The position numbers and the translations under genes were made by a program. 64,000 nt of DNA from Clarireedia homoeocarpa. Lineage: Eukaryota > Ascomycota > Leotiomycetes > Helotiales > Rutstroemiaceae. Below, piece by piece: positions 35,746 to 48,671 of the stretch; position 1 is the stretch's first letter, and each line of letters opens with the position of its first letter. Location: NCBI GenBank assembly GCA_001465935.1, contig LNKV01000002.1:620001-684000 (forward strand), in the 5' to 3' direction. The notes beneath the pieces are model-generated. The model saw only the letters and a program-made list of their open reading frames with translations, was not told where the DNA came from and did not search any database.

Positions 35746-36936
35746 CTAGGTTCGCTTTTGGTCGGTCTGGAAGATCGGGGGCATGAATGCCATACCTATA
35801 TACGTAATATAGTTAGTTCAATTCGAGATTGCCAGCCAAGAAGAGTAGATTAGAGACAGTAAGAGCATATACTAACCACCTCCACTACCGCTTTTGTGAG
35901 CTGCCTCATTCATCTCCCCCTCATGCACACCCCCCGCACTCCTTGATTTAACATGACTCCTCAACATAGCCAAAATCTCACTGTTCTGCCACCTCTTCGG
36001 CACCGGTCTATAAGCCGGCTTGAAGGTTCCCACAGTCTGCGCCCACTCTCCGCTTCTCGGCGCGCCATTTCTCCATTCATCAGTCTCCAATTCTAGCTTG
36101 CCCGCATCGGCAATTGGTTTTGGTCTCGTGCTCGGCTTGTCCTGACCCATGGCGTTGGTGGTCGCTCCCTCAGGACCGAGCCCGGCTCCTTCGGCTGTCT
36201 CGCGGGAGGTCGGGGTTGGCTCTTGCGTCGCCCAGTAGTAGATGTCCCAGTCGTTCTCGTCGAGGAAGAGATCGTATTGCGCCATTTGCGAGGGCGTCAT
36301 CGTGGGGAGGTAGGTATCGGCGAAGGTGGACATTAGGAGGTCGGATTCGAGAGTTCCGCGTTTGCGGGATTGGTCTGGTGGTGGAGCTTGTTAGTTATTT
36401 TGAAAAGATAGCCTGGCAGCTAGATGCTTCAAAAGGACTGGTGAAGGAAAATGCGATGCTGAAAACATACATAATAATCTTGCCCTCATCTTTCCTTCAT
36501 CCTCACCTGTCCGTCTCAATGGCTCTACTCTGAATTTCGCTCCTTCCAATTCGCCAACGCCCATCTCTCTGTTTTCACCTGTTCCTTTCCCATCCTGCGT
36601 ACCGCCAGTCATGCGCTCTGTATTCTCCGGGATGCTATCCTTTAAAGATGCTTCTCCATTCACACTGCTGAGGAGATCCGGTGGCGCGGTAAAAGCGCCC
36701 ACACTGGGCGTTTCATTTGCGATTGTAGAATTGGTATTTGTCAAGTGAGGATTGAGAGGTTTGGAGGATTGAATTTTACGATGTTCCTCTGTGCCAACAT
36801 GGGTCGCAGCATTGCCCGGGTTGTTATTCGAAGTGTAGTTAGGGTTGTCGGAAAATCGAAGCGGGGTTGTAGTGAAAGCTCGAGCGCTGAACATTGACGG
36901 GCGGATGGCCCGGCTGAGCATACGTAGAGATATCAT
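35746..36936 (-). CDS. SDH5: Succinate dehydrogenase assembly factor 2 (Sdh5/SDHAF2)
   Basis: Exons 36936-36471, 36374-35877 and 35795-35746 give 337 residues. SDHAF2 promotes covalent attachment of FAD to the succinate dehydrogenase flavoprotein in the mitochondrial matrix. The N-terminus is an Arg/Ser-rich presequence (MISLRMLSRAIRPSMFSARA). The core straddles the first intron: RRTGEDEGKMRARLLY, then QSRKRGTLESDLLMSTFADT, and DLFLDENDWDIYYWATQ. Exon 2 could end at a TAG at 35872, but a GTTAGT donor five bases earlier, a CTAAC branch site and a TATAG acceptor support a short third exon ending in GMAFMPPIFQTDQKRT. At 337 residues it is longer than yeast Sdh5 because of disordered N- and C-terminal extensions. 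Confidence 0.9.
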
Positions 36937-37676
36937 CTTCGACAGAAGTGTAAGGTCAATTTCTGTGAACTGATCTTGAACTGCTGCTTGGTGTTGTTGC
37001 TTGCAGACAAAACGACGTGAGGAAATTGTACAGGTAAATAAACGTCATAGATTTTACGGCCCGAGTTTATCCACAAGCTTGCCGAGGTTTTGCAGTTCCG
37101 GTGGCAGCAACGACTTATTCAACTGCCTTTCTATATTTTTTTCTTAGAACAGATCACTATATGTTGCTCTCGAATCTCGAAGACGAGAAAATTGCAATCT
37201 TTGGTTTGCAACATACTCTTCTGTTGCCCCAGGGGTAAGTACTAAATGAGCTTGTAGCAAGGCTGCATGTTCCTCTTCTTGCGTGGATTACATGTATATG
37301 TTTCAGTCATCATCTTCTCCTTTATCATCTGAGAGAGCAATTCTCTATTCGTTATTCACCTTCTTTGACTATTCTGGCAAATCTGCAAAGTTCTGTCACC
37401 ACGTGCCGACCATTAATTCCCCTACGAGCCCACAGACGGGCGCAGCATCTCAAAAACGACCTTTCATTTGGTGGTCGGAAGGGAGCTCTTATCTGGAGGA
37501 GTAGGTGAACAGTCTTGTGACCTAGTAATAGGTATGGAAACGGAGTCTTGTTCGGAGCTAGGAGTATCATGTGAAAGATCGAAGCTTTTAGGATGAGCGT
37601 TCGTTGCGTGGTGTTCAGAATTATTCCCTCGATTGATACCAGAGCGCTCCTAAATCACATGCTCATTATGCTCGTG
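36937..37676. other. Spacer upstream of SDH5
   Basis: About 740 bases with the SDH5 promoter and the 3' region of the next minus-strand gene. No gene is recognised. Confidence 0.6.
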
Positions 37677-39992
37677 CTAACGCTCGACAAGGTTCCTCCG
37701 CCCTGAATATATGTATTTCGGCTCCAGAGGACTTTGTGAATCATTTGAGTTGTGCACGAATGTCGAGAATGTTTGTGAGTCTCCTTGGCCCTTCCCTCTG
37801 TTTAAGGAATACTTGGACATCTCACTTGGTGGATTTACACGCCAGGAGGAGGAGCTAGTAGGATTAATATTCGGATCAAGCTCTCCATCTGTACGTGTTC
37901 TTTCTTTGATATCTACATCTTCGTTGTTTTCGCCGAACACGAACTTCATCCAGATATCATCTGGTTCCTCGGTGCTGCCACTAGGTTGGTTGATGACAAT
38001 AGCTTCTTTAACAGCTGTCTTCACCGTGGGAGCCTGTTTGTTGTCAATCTCCGTTCGACGTCTCACTTGCTCTTGAGATAGATCAAAGGTTTTGTAACTA
38101 GGTTGCTCGTAGTTGCAAAGTGAAGTTTTGGGTAAGTCTTTTCCGTGCTCCCGACGTGCTAAATGCAGTGTGGGAGGTTCAGTCTGCGAGAACGAGGAAC
38201 CACGAGGAGGATCCCAAGGAACACTCGATGAAGTCTCTGGCCACATGTCGACTGAGTTCGACCCTGTGAAGTTAGAGCTAGCAGTTATATTGTCTCCATT
38301 ATATTAGCGGTTCATCTGATGATAGGTATTGGGAAGGATACAATCTGCAGAATTGGACATACCTTCATCGTTTGGGCTCGGATGCAAGACCTCATTGCCG
38401 TCCATCCACCTACCAGTACAATCGCGCAACGGTGAACATTCACCTCTTTCCTCTGACACTTGTGTACCATACTCAACAGATTCTTGATCTTCCATTTCCC
38501 AAGACATCGCTTTCTTTACTTCGCTGTTATCGTGCCCGAAAATCGAGCCACAGATCGCTTGTTGGCGGCGTGATGGAGCAGCGCTCACACCTGGGCTTAT
38601 TGATATGCCACGACCTAAAAGACTTCGTTCACTGCATATAGAGCTTTTGGTCGATGGTGCAATCCAAGTCTTCCATGCCTGGTTATCCAGCAGTTGGTCT
38701 TCTGGGACGATAGGCTTGGGTTGTCCTATATGTGCCATGACACTGCTGTTACCTTGAGGCGAGCTTAAATGCAGCACGGGATGTTTATGGTGTCGTCTTG
38801 GTATCGGCTGTTTTACTCCGGCGTCACAGACTGACCTAACAGCAGTCCGCGAGAATGATGATGCAACACTTTCTGGCTCATCAGAAGCCGTACTTCTTTC
38901 TGGTACATTTCTTGTAGGCTCGACGTGTTGAATTGCGTCCTCTCGATGAACAACTCGTGGCTTTGAATCACAGCAGACTCCTTTATGATCCGCGAGTCTT
39001 CGATCCTTCACTCTTTGAAACGACGTTGCCTCGGAGGCGTGAAGAAATCTATCGCTGTCTATATCTTCCATATCACGAATCAAGCTATCATTGTCAAGTA
39101 GCATCTCGTCTGGCGACAAGGTCTGTCGTTTTCGAGCGAGTAACGAGCGTGGTGTGGTGTGGATATGTTTGGTTGAACGTGAACTAGAACTGAGATCAGG
39201 AAGTACAACTTTATTGCCAATCGAGATTCTGACATTATTCCGCGAAACTCCTCCATGTTGTGTCTCCATATCCCGAGCTCTTTTCGTAACAAACGGAGAG
39301 CTGATTACTGCTTGTTGCCTTGCGTATCTTGCTCGATGTCCGTCAGTCAGTTTCCTTCTTCGGCCAATCTCTTCATCATGTCTACTAGGAACAAACTTCA
39401 ATGGTGGCGGACGGCGAGCGCCTAATCCAATCCAATCACCTTTAAGTAGCAGCCGCCGCCTCTTTGCATCCATTGAATCATCCGCTGGATCTGGAGATAC
39501 TCGTTTCGACAGAGTGTTCCTCGTACCGAGTGGTGACCTCCCCGATGTTGCAAGTTCGCTTTTGATTCGTTGTGGCGAAGGTGTCGCATTGTATAAATCA
39601 TCATCAGGAATACGTCGCTGGTTAATTTCTACTAATGGATAACGCTCGCTCTTCTGATCGCTTCTTGTACGAGTTTGCCGCGAAGTAGACTTTTGATTCT
39701 CCGTGCTTCTTTGGTGCTGGCTTGATCGTTTCCGCCGTAATTCACCTTCAGTCGATTCCGAAATCTCTTCGACATTTCTCCAGGAGTTGCTGTAGTCGTG
39801 CGAGTCTTGCTTTTCAGGTGAGCCGGGTTGTATCTTATCAAAGACTGGCCATTTTATAGGGCTGTTTTTACGGCTTCTACTGCGTAGGTTGGTTTGCACC
39901 TTTGCAAAATGTTCCTTTTGTCGGCTGGTTAAGGTACCGTTTTTGGACCACTTCCCAGAATGCCTCTGAAGGCGACCTCCAGTCCAGTTCAT
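37677..39992 (-). CDS. Unrecognised basic fungal protein
   Basis: Two exons, 39992-38363 and 38263-37677, give 738 residues. The GTATGT donor and the CTAAC ... CACAG acceptor keep phase. A stop shortly after the donor is avoided by splicing. The N-terminus, MNWTGGRLQRHSGKWSKNG followed by a basic QKEHFAKVQTNLRSRSRK, resembles openings I associate with uncharacterised ascomycete proteins. Two further ordered-looking patches are RRRLLLKGDWIGLGARRPPP (about residues 180-200) and VRISIGNKVVLPDL (about 250-265). The rest is Ser/Arg/Glu rich and probably disordered. Composition suggests a nuclear, possibly nucleic-acid-associated protein, but that is inference. It is divergently oriented from the CRM1 gene. 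Confidence 0.75.
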
Positions 39993-41428
39993 AATAATGT
40001 TTGCTTAGAGGATAAAGATGCTGTGAATGGCGTCCAGACCAAATCTTTGATGAGGTTGTGTTTGAGATGAGAAGAAACGATCCAAAAGCAAAACGTATAG
40101 ACCTCACCTGTCCGAGGGTGGTGGGGTAGTGACAGTAAAGCTTGAACATACCAGTTTTCAAGAGACAAAAAGTGTTTGCGACGGAGACCCAGACACGCGA
40201 AAACTAGCCTCTTGTGCGATCATGTATCGTCAAATCTGACGAACAACATACAGTCAATGCTTCCTATCCGAGTACCATTCATCACCCAGTGAATAAGGAT
40301 GGAAACTGTGAGGTGGAAATAAGCAATATAGCATGGCTTGCAGGTATGAATACGCATTTTCTCCAAGGGCCGTTGGTACTCCACGGTGTTAAAGCTGTGA
40401 GCTCAAGACTAGCCAAACTCCTTTGCAACGTAGAGTTCGAATTCATGCCTACTATTATCGGCACCAAAGCTGCTCCGTGGACTTTCCAGCAGGCCGTGGA
40501 CCTAGAAAGAGAGAGCCATTGCAGCAGGCCCAGTTGTGAATTAGATTCTACAAGCTAGCGATCGGAAATTGTCTGCCTTCACATCTTGATGCTGTCCTAT
40601 CCGCTCAGCGATCTAGCAGAGAGCACCGCTGTCTCCCTTTCTAACCTGGTATAACGCCACAGATAGAGCTCCCTGATCATTTCGTGATTGTAGGAGCTCT
40701 TACAATCCAAGCCTGGTTGACAACAGGAAATAAAAAGAAAGGGCTACGACGAGTCAAAGAAATTCTAACACTTGCTGGTAGGACTGGTGTAGCCCGCTTG
40801 GTTAAGTTATGCCGAAGTGAACGAGAGATCAAACACAGTAGTGTCCAACAGCTCAAGAATTCACCAAGAGTATGTAATTGATAGATATATCCCGTATAAT
40901 CCCAATTGAAAGTATGGTGCCAGCAGCTACGGGTGTGAGTCGTTTATCGGAGGGGAATGCGCGGTGTATACAGTTTGTGCCGTTCATGAATGCTCACCCA
41001 TCACGATCCCCAATGCGCCAGCTATATGACTTCAAAGGAACTGCCTCAAGCGGACTGGATATTGAATTCTCGCAATCTCTACACGTCAGATCAGAACATC
41101 AGAACATCGATCGCAATAAAGAGACATCCGGACATGCGGTAATGGAGATTAGTAATAATAAATAGGCGGGCCCACGTGATAGCTTTTGCGGATCGGTGCT
41201 TCGAGCCGCCGAAAGAAGTTCCCTCCTCTAGTGGGGCAAAGCGTTTGATATGCGGCTAGGTCCAACAATCTTCTTCAACTTTCGTTTTCCTACGACTCCC
41301 CTCATATCTATCGAGCGCCTCAGAATCTGTTATTGTACCAGCGCAAGCTGCATGAAAGCATATTCAAAGCGTACTGCTTCTTTGCCGATAAAAGGATAGG
41401 GTTATAATTAAGAACCAAAGCCGCGAAG
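39993..41428. other. Divergent promoter region
   Basis: About 1.4 kb between the divergent unrecognised gene and the exportin gene, so it should contain both promoters. A GCCCACGTGATAGC stretch near 41.17 kb includes an E-box-like CACGTG. Frames here look spurious. Confidence 0.55.
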
Positions 41429-44400
41429 ATGGCTGTCAGTATTGAAGAGCTCGACGCGACAGTACGCACCTTCTATGAAGGTCGCGGTGAGCCTGTGAGT
41501 TTTGATCGACCATTTGAATAGAAGCCTTTACTCTGAGCCTCTTTACTGACGCGTTGGGATTGTAGCAAAAAGCGGCACAGGCTGCGATGAACCAGGTACG
41601 ACTTATACACCGAAAATCTTCTTTCCTTTCCAGCCGCCACCTTATGTTAACACATGTAACAGTTCAAGGAAGATCCTGAAGCATGGACTTTAGTCGACAA
41701 GATATTGTCAGATGCGACTTATCCCCAAACCAAATGTCAGTCGTGGTCCCCTTAAGAAAGTGCTCTCGGTGATTCGCTGACAAATTATCAGATTTGGGGT
41801 TACAAGTTCTGGACCAACTTATCATGACGAGATGGAAGGTTCTGCCTAGGGAACAATGCCTGGGTACGACAGCTCTACCCTTGATATAGTCGTCGCAATA
41901 CTGACAGCTTATAGGCATTCGAAATTTTATCGTCAACTTCATCATTCAATGCTCGAGCTCGGAGGAGTCTCTAAGATCCCAGAGAGTTTTATTGAACAAA
42001 TTGAATCTCGTCCTCGTTTCTGTACTCAAGCAAGAATGGCCTCACAACTGGCCAACCTTCATCAACGAAATCATATCCTCCTGCCACACAAGCTTATCGA
42101 TATGCGAGAACAACATGTCGATTTTGCGCTTATTGTCCGAAGAAGTGTTCGACTATTCGGCCGACTCAATGACATCGGCCAAGACGAAGACGCTGAAGAC
42201 GACGATGTGCTCGGAGTTTACTGCGATTTTCCAGCTCTGCAATGAGGTGCTAAATAGCGCCACGCAGGCAAGCTTGATAAAGGCGACCCTCGAAACCCTT
42301 CTAAGATTCTTCAACTGGATTCCCCTTGGTTATATCTTCGAGACCACAATCATTGATACCCTTAGAACGAGATTTTTGGAGATGCCGGAGTTCAGAAATG
42401 TTACATTGAAGTGCTTGACAGAAATCGGGGGATTACAGACTGGGCAGCAAAACAATTACGACGAGAAGCTTGTCCAGATGTTCACCGAGGTACTAACGAC
42501 CATCTCGAAGATCATTCCTTTATCCCTCGATCTCAAGACCACTTACAGCTCTAGCAATTCTAAGGACCAAGAATTCATCCAGAACCTGGCTTTGTTCTTA
42601 TGTAACTTCTTCAGTGTTCATCTTACTGTTTGTGCCCCACCTCATTGGACCGAGCTAGGAGATACTAACTATTTGATAGCTCATAGAAAATCTCCCCAAT
42701 CGTGACTTCCTTACACACGCCCACTTCTACCTGATTCGAATCTCACAAATTGATGATCGAGAAATTTTTAAGATCTGCTTAGAGTACTGGAACAGACTGG
42801 TGCAAGAATTGTACGACGAGCAGCAGTCTTTGCCGGTTACGGATGTGAACCCACTCATCAACATGGGCGTAGGCGGACTTTCAAATCCTGGAGCGCCCAA
42901 TCCTGCGTTACTAGCGAACTACCCTTTGCGAAAGCACAAATACAATGAAGTCTTATCGAATCTGCGGGTTGTTATGATCGAGAAGATGGTTCGACCAGAA
43001 GAAGTGTTGATTGTGGAGAACGATGAGGGTGAGATTGTTCGAGAATTTGTCAAGGAGAGCGACACCATTCAGCTATACAAGACTACCAGAGAATGCCTGG
43101 TTTATCTTACTCATTTGGATGTAGTGGATACCGAGAACATCATGACAGAGAAACTTTCGCGCCAAGTTGATGGTTCTGAATGGTCATGGGCTAACTGTAA
43201 CACCTTATGTTGGGCAATTGGTTCCATTTCCCTTGCCATGAATGAGGAGACAGAGAAACGCTTCTTGGTCACTGTTATCAAGGACTTGCTCGGCCTCACG
43301 GAAATGAAACGAGGGAAGGACAACAAAGCTGTGGTCGCCAGTAACATTATGTATATTGTTGGGCAGTACCCTCGTTTCTTGAAGGCTCACTGGAAGTTCT
43401 TGAAGACAGTCGTCAACAAGCTCTTTGAGTTTATGCATGAATCACACGAGGGTGTTCAGGACATGGCTTGTGACACTTTCATCAAGATTGCAAGGCAATG
43501 CAAACGCCATTTTGTCGCATTGCAGCCTGGTGAGACTGAGCCCTTCATTGAAGAAATTGTCCGCACTATGCGCAAGATCACCTGTGATCTTTCGCCACAA
43601 CAGGTGCACACTTTCTATGAAGCATGCGGTTACATGATTGCTGCACAGCCCCAGAAGAATGCCCAGGAGAGACTTATCGCCGAGTTGATGTCTTACCCAA
43701 ATGCTGCCTGGGATGCCATTATCGCACAAGCAACTACCAACCCAGCCGTCTTACAGGATGCAGACACAATTAAGGTTATCGGAAATGTTATGAAGACCAA
43801 TGTTTCTGCATGTTCATCGATCGGCAGTTATTTCTATCCTCAGATTGGACGAATCTACCTCGATATGCTTTCAATGTACAAAGCTACTAGCCAAATGATC
43901 TCGGAAGCAGTTGCAAATGATGGTAAGTCACTCTTTTGTGGTATTAGTGGATATACTGATCAGAAATAGGTGAAATTGCCACGAAGATGCCAAGAGTCCG
44001 TGGACTAAGAACCATCAAGAAGGAAATCCTGAAGCTCATCGAAACTTATGTTGAGAAGTCGGACGATCTAGAGATGGTTCGAAACAACATCGTCCCAGCT
44101 CTTCTTGAGGCTGTGCTTGTCGATTACAATCGCAACGTTCCAGGCGCCCGTGATGCCGAAGTCCTGAAGGTTATGTCTGTCATCATCACTAAGCTCTCTG
44201 TACGTTGGACCCCTTATCGCTCAAAATACTCAGTGGTGCATACCCTTTTACATTCTTGCATTTTTTTCACTGTATATGCCATTTTAGGAAGTCTACTAAT
44301 ATTACAAATAGGGTCTGATGGAAGATCAAGTCCCAAACATCATGGAGAATGTTTTCGAATGCACTTTGGAGATGATCAACAAGGATTTCTCCGAATTCCC

Positions 44401-45170
44401 GGAACATCGTGTCGAATTCTTCACACTTTTGCGAGCCATCAACTTACACTGCTTCCCAGCTCTCTTGAAACTTGACAACCGTCAGTTCAAGTTCGTCATC
44501 GACTCTTGCATGTGGGCCAGCAAGCACGATAACCGCGAGGTCGAATATGCTGGTCTCAATATGTGTCTGGAGTTGATTACAAATATCGCCGAGACAGATC
44601 CAGCAACCTCCAATGCATTCTTCCAACAATTCTTTGTTCCTATCCTCCAAGACGTTTTCTTTGTGCTCACTGACACTGATCATAAAGCTGGCTTCAAATC
44701 GCAGTCGACCCTGCTGGCAAGAATGTTTTACTTTGTCCACCCTGCTGATGGCACTGTCCCAAAAATTCAAGGACCGATCTATACCCCGGATCAAGCACCT
44801 ACAGGAACAAGCAACCAAGATTTCCTCACCAACTTCGTTGCCAGTCTGCTACAAAATGCTTTCCCTAACCTTCAAGTGTAAGTCACTCTCACGAAACTTC
44901 ATTACACGTTGGCTAATCTATTGCAGAAATCAAATCAAGGCATTCGTAGAGGGCCTATTCACCCTCAACCACTCCGCAGACCGATTTAGACTCAATCTCC
45001 GTGACTTCCTCATCTCATTGAAGGAATTCGCTGGATCCGACAACGCCGAACTCTTCGCGGAGGAGAAGGAGATGGCGGACAAGGATGCCAAGGCTGCAGA
45101 ACGTGAACGATTGTCCAAGGTTGGAGGACTTATCAAACCCGCCGAACTCGATGACGAAGACGAACTGTGA
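41429..45170 (+). CDS. CRM1: Exportin-1 (CRM1/XPO1), nuclear export receptor
   Basis: Nine exons (41429-41494, 41566-41595, 41663-41735, 41792-41863, 41915-42627, 42680-43922, 43970-44199, 44312-44877, 44927-45170) give 1078 residues; every junction keeps phase. CRM1 exports proteins with leucine-rich export signals, and some RNPs, bound to Ran-GTP. It is recognisable along its whole length: FYEGRG near the start, IMTRWKVLPREQCLGIRNFI, HWPTFINEIISS-like HEAT repeats, SEWSWANCNTLCWAIGSISL, the NES-groove region, and an acidic tail (KPAELDDEDEL). Residue 525, in LLGLTEMKRGKDNKA, is Thr; this is the position of human Cys528, the leptomycin B target. Short exons cluster at the 5' end. Confidence 0.97.
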
Positions 45171-46149
45171 CTTGATAAGGAGCTGCGCATCGACCATGCA
45201 CAAGTCGACACGGGCCCCATGGATGACAAGACTCGCATTAATTACAATGCGAATAAACTTGATGGGTGGGATGTCTACGACTTATAGCCTCTACAACACA
45301 CACAAGAGCAATCTTCACTGCTCTGCGCTCTGGATAACGATCTTTCCCTTTCTCAGCTGATGATAATAAATACCCAGGGGCTTCTTAGCTACCTGGTTGG
45401 AGTTACTAATGAAGGTTCAGAATGATATTGTCTCTAAAAAGTTCTCTTTCTGTTTAGATTCGCTTTTGATGATGATCGCGAGACGATACACAATATGCAA
45501 TAGCGAAACAATTGTCATTTCTTGATACCTCTGAACTTGGAGGATATAGTGCGTCTTTGGAGGATGAACATGAGATATTTATCTGTATGGCATCAGGCAG
45601 GAACAAGGATATCAGAAGATGAACTGCAGAAATGCCAGGCATTTCAGTTATTACAATAATGAACATTGGCGTCAATAAATGCATAGTTCTAGCCTCGTCG
45701 AGTCTTGTGCTTTTGTGCTAATATGTACACCGGGTGAACGGGAGCATTACGCTGGAGAGCTTTGGTGTTCGCCAATAATATTCCCCTGCAACACAACGTG
45801 CAGGCATTCGCCACTACGAACCTTGGTGAAGCGAGTCTTTTCTGCAGTGTTCAGCTATCCTGCTTGCTCATGCATCACGATCTACTGCAATGTGTCGATT
45901 GCAGAAAGTTAGCGGTACATCATCAGGCACTTTTGAAATTTGATTGGTTGCACATTACGTCTTAAATACTGAACATTAGATTCTGCACATGCCTCTTCTG
46001 GCGATTCTGTCTCGGTTGAGGTAGCTCGGGTAAGTATACATCTGCATGGGACCCCGCGATCTGTACAAGAGCTGTACATGATCTGTATTGTTTTTTATCC
46101 TCTCTGAATTGCACTTGCTTACATTTTGACTTGCCCTCTACCTCGCATT
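45171..46149. other. Spacer between CRM1 and the phytase-like gene
   Basis: About 1 kb with the CRM1 3' region and the promoter of the next gene. A GATCTGTAC/GAGCTGTAC repeat-like motif occurs near 46.06-46.08 kb. No other gene is seen. Confidence 0.6.
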
Positions 46150-47843
46150 ATGTTTATACTTAAGTCCTTGGCAGTAGCCTGCCTGCTTGAGGCTATTTTT
46201 GCACAAAGTACTTCCTACGTGAATCAAACGAAATGCAATGGGAAAACTTATACATATGAAGAACTTGGCGGGTATGGATTTATTCCAGGGAATTCTCGTG
46301 ATAAATACGGGGATACGATAGGTGGCATTGGAAGTGCCATCGCTATTGATTTGTCCGCGTGGACTAAGTTGGGGAACGGCAGTTATACTGGTGTACTATG
46401 GGCCCTTCCCGATCGAGGGTGGTAGGTTGACTTCGTCTGATTTTATTGACGGCGAAAGGGACTAATACAATTATTTAGGAACACCGAGGGGACATTGAAT
46501 TACCAAAGCCGCGTTCACAAGTTTAGTATTCTCTTTACGCCTCAGCCGAATGCAACTGTTGCTAAGCCGTCGGGAAATAACTTGTACTTCACATATGAAG
46601 ATACAGTGAGCTTCTCTGGACCCGATGGCACGCCTACGACGGGTTTGGATGCTGATGGGTCAGGCTATCTGAGTTTCAGTGGGTTTCCTGACCTTCCTGT
46701 AGCAACATATACTGGAGATGGCTTTGGTAATAGTGGGACCGGAGGAAGGAGAATAACAGTCGATTCAGAGGGTCTGGTCCTTGACGGTAGCGGTGGATTT
46801 TGGGTCAGCGATGAATATGTATGCTCACCACATGATCCCTGGTTTTTACTAACAGGTTCAGGGTCCCTACATTTATCACTTCAACAGTACTGGAACTATG
46901 ACCGCTGCGATTCGTCCGCCGGACGCAATTATACCTATGCGCAACGGCTCTGAGTCGTTCTCGGCGGACTCGCCCTACTTCTACCTGAGCCAGGGATCCG
47001 ATGACGATGTTTCCCCAGCGGACAACCCCACTGGGCGAAACAATAATCACGGATTCGAAGGTTTAAGTATATCAGCCGATGGTAAAACATTATACACACT
47101 TCTCCAGGCGGCCACGAATCAAGAAGGGGGATTAACCTCCCAGACCGAACGATACACACGGTTTCTCACATACGACATCTCCAACCCATCTGCACCACAA
47201 TACGTCAGCGAATACGTTATTCCTCTCCCCCTCTGGAACGACCCCACAGCCAAAGCGAGCAAAAACCCCAAAGTTGCCGCCCAGTCTGAAATCCATGCCT
47301 TACCTAACGGGCAATTCCTTGTCCTATCACGCGACTCAAAATCTGGAAACGGTCAAGATAATACACAGAGCGTGTATCGTCACATCGATGTTTTCGATGT
47401 CTCAAATGCGACGAATATCAAGGGCAGTGCATATGATTGCACAAGTTGCTCGGTAGCGAGCAGCGCTGGGGTGCTGAAGAGTGCGATTACCGCGGCAAAT
47501 TATTGTGCTTGGTTGGATTTTAATGTTAATAGTCAGTTGCAGAGGTTTGGGGCGCATAATGGAGGAAAGACGAATGCGGGACTGTTGAATGAGAAGTGGG
47601 AGAGCATTGCTGTTGTGCCGGTTGATGGGGGAAGCGGGAATGATGGGGAATGGGTAAGTTTGTCTTTTTGATTCTGAGAATTGATGAAGCTAATATGGAA
47701 GGTAGTACATCTTTACTTTGAGTGATAATGATTTCATCACCCAGGACGGATATCTCGAAGGAGGCAAGTTCACATATAGTGATGAGAGTGGGTATAACTT
47801 GGATAGTCAAGCTTTGGTATTCAAGGTCAATATTCCTGCTTAG
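46150..47843 (+). CDS. Secreted esterase-like phytase family protein
   Basis: Four exons (46150-46421, 46479-46818, 46862-47653, 47706-47843) give 513 residues. The start at 46150 leaves a clean signal peptide (MFILKSLAVACLLEAIFAQS); an ATG at 46126 would put eight residues before it. The mature protein has features of the 'esterase-like activity of phytase' beta-propeller family: GGIGSAIAIDLSAW, VLWALPDRGWN, DSEGLVLDGSGGFWVSDEY, NNNHGFEGLSISADGKTLYT, and NEKWESIAVVPVDG near the end. The Glu in GFEGL and WESI segments is characteristic. It has several Asn-glycosylation sites. Members are extracellular and may release phosphate or act on esters; substrate unknown. At the third exon an alternative in-frame AG would add two residues. 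Confidence 0.88.
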
Positions 47844-48671
47844 ATTCCCAGAGCCGAGTATACAGTTCCGCGGGTGAGGAATTCTTTCTGCCTACAATGG
47901 AAAAAGAATAGAAATTGTCTCGTATGCGAGTTCATTAAGCAATACCAACGCAGTGCTCTTTGATCATGCCAACTTTTATGTGTAATAATGCCAGGCTACA
48001 GGAATACTTCGGCTTCTAGTAGATAGCTTGCCTATAGCTAGTGCCAAGTTTCTACATCACGACGACCCCGGCAGTACAAACAGAATGAAAAGAAAACATG
48101 ACCGCGTTTATACGAGTTTGAGTGAGCATGTTTGAGATCAGTCCGCTCGTATGGGACCAGAGAATTTAGAGTTAATTCGAGAGTAAAAGGTGAAAGATAG
48201 AAGGTAAATCATATCCCGAGGCTCGATCTTTGAGAACAGAGCTGCATACAGAATCAGACTGAAGAGCACTGTACATACAGTATGGCAGTAGATTGGAACT
48301 GGCGCAGTAGATAAGCTCCTCCTTCCCACCACGAAGTTGGATCCATCATCCGTGCAAGGCAATTCAAAACATCCTGAGAAGGATGTGTCATTAAGTATAG
48401 ACTTCCAAAAGAAGTGGTCACTTCAGCTACTTGGGGGTTCATAACGAAAAAGTGCTCCAAGAGGAGGAAATGGAATTTTCTCACCTTCACCTCACCGTTA
48501 CTCACCTCCGCTCTTCTCACCTAATGTTGCTGATGAAGTAACCTTTCTGGACAGAAATAGATTTTGTGCAGGTGAGAATTCAGGTTAAACAGCCAGCTGA
48601 GGTTCTGCCAAGAATCCCAGTCTACTGAAATATTTATATCCTCTTCTCAAGTGCCCAACATTTGTGACCTG

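Noticed and set aside
43461..43480. Cys in DMACDTF of CRM1 considered as the leptomycin B target
   Set aside because: Counting residues places it near 582; the target position is the LLGLT site at residue 525, which is Thr here.
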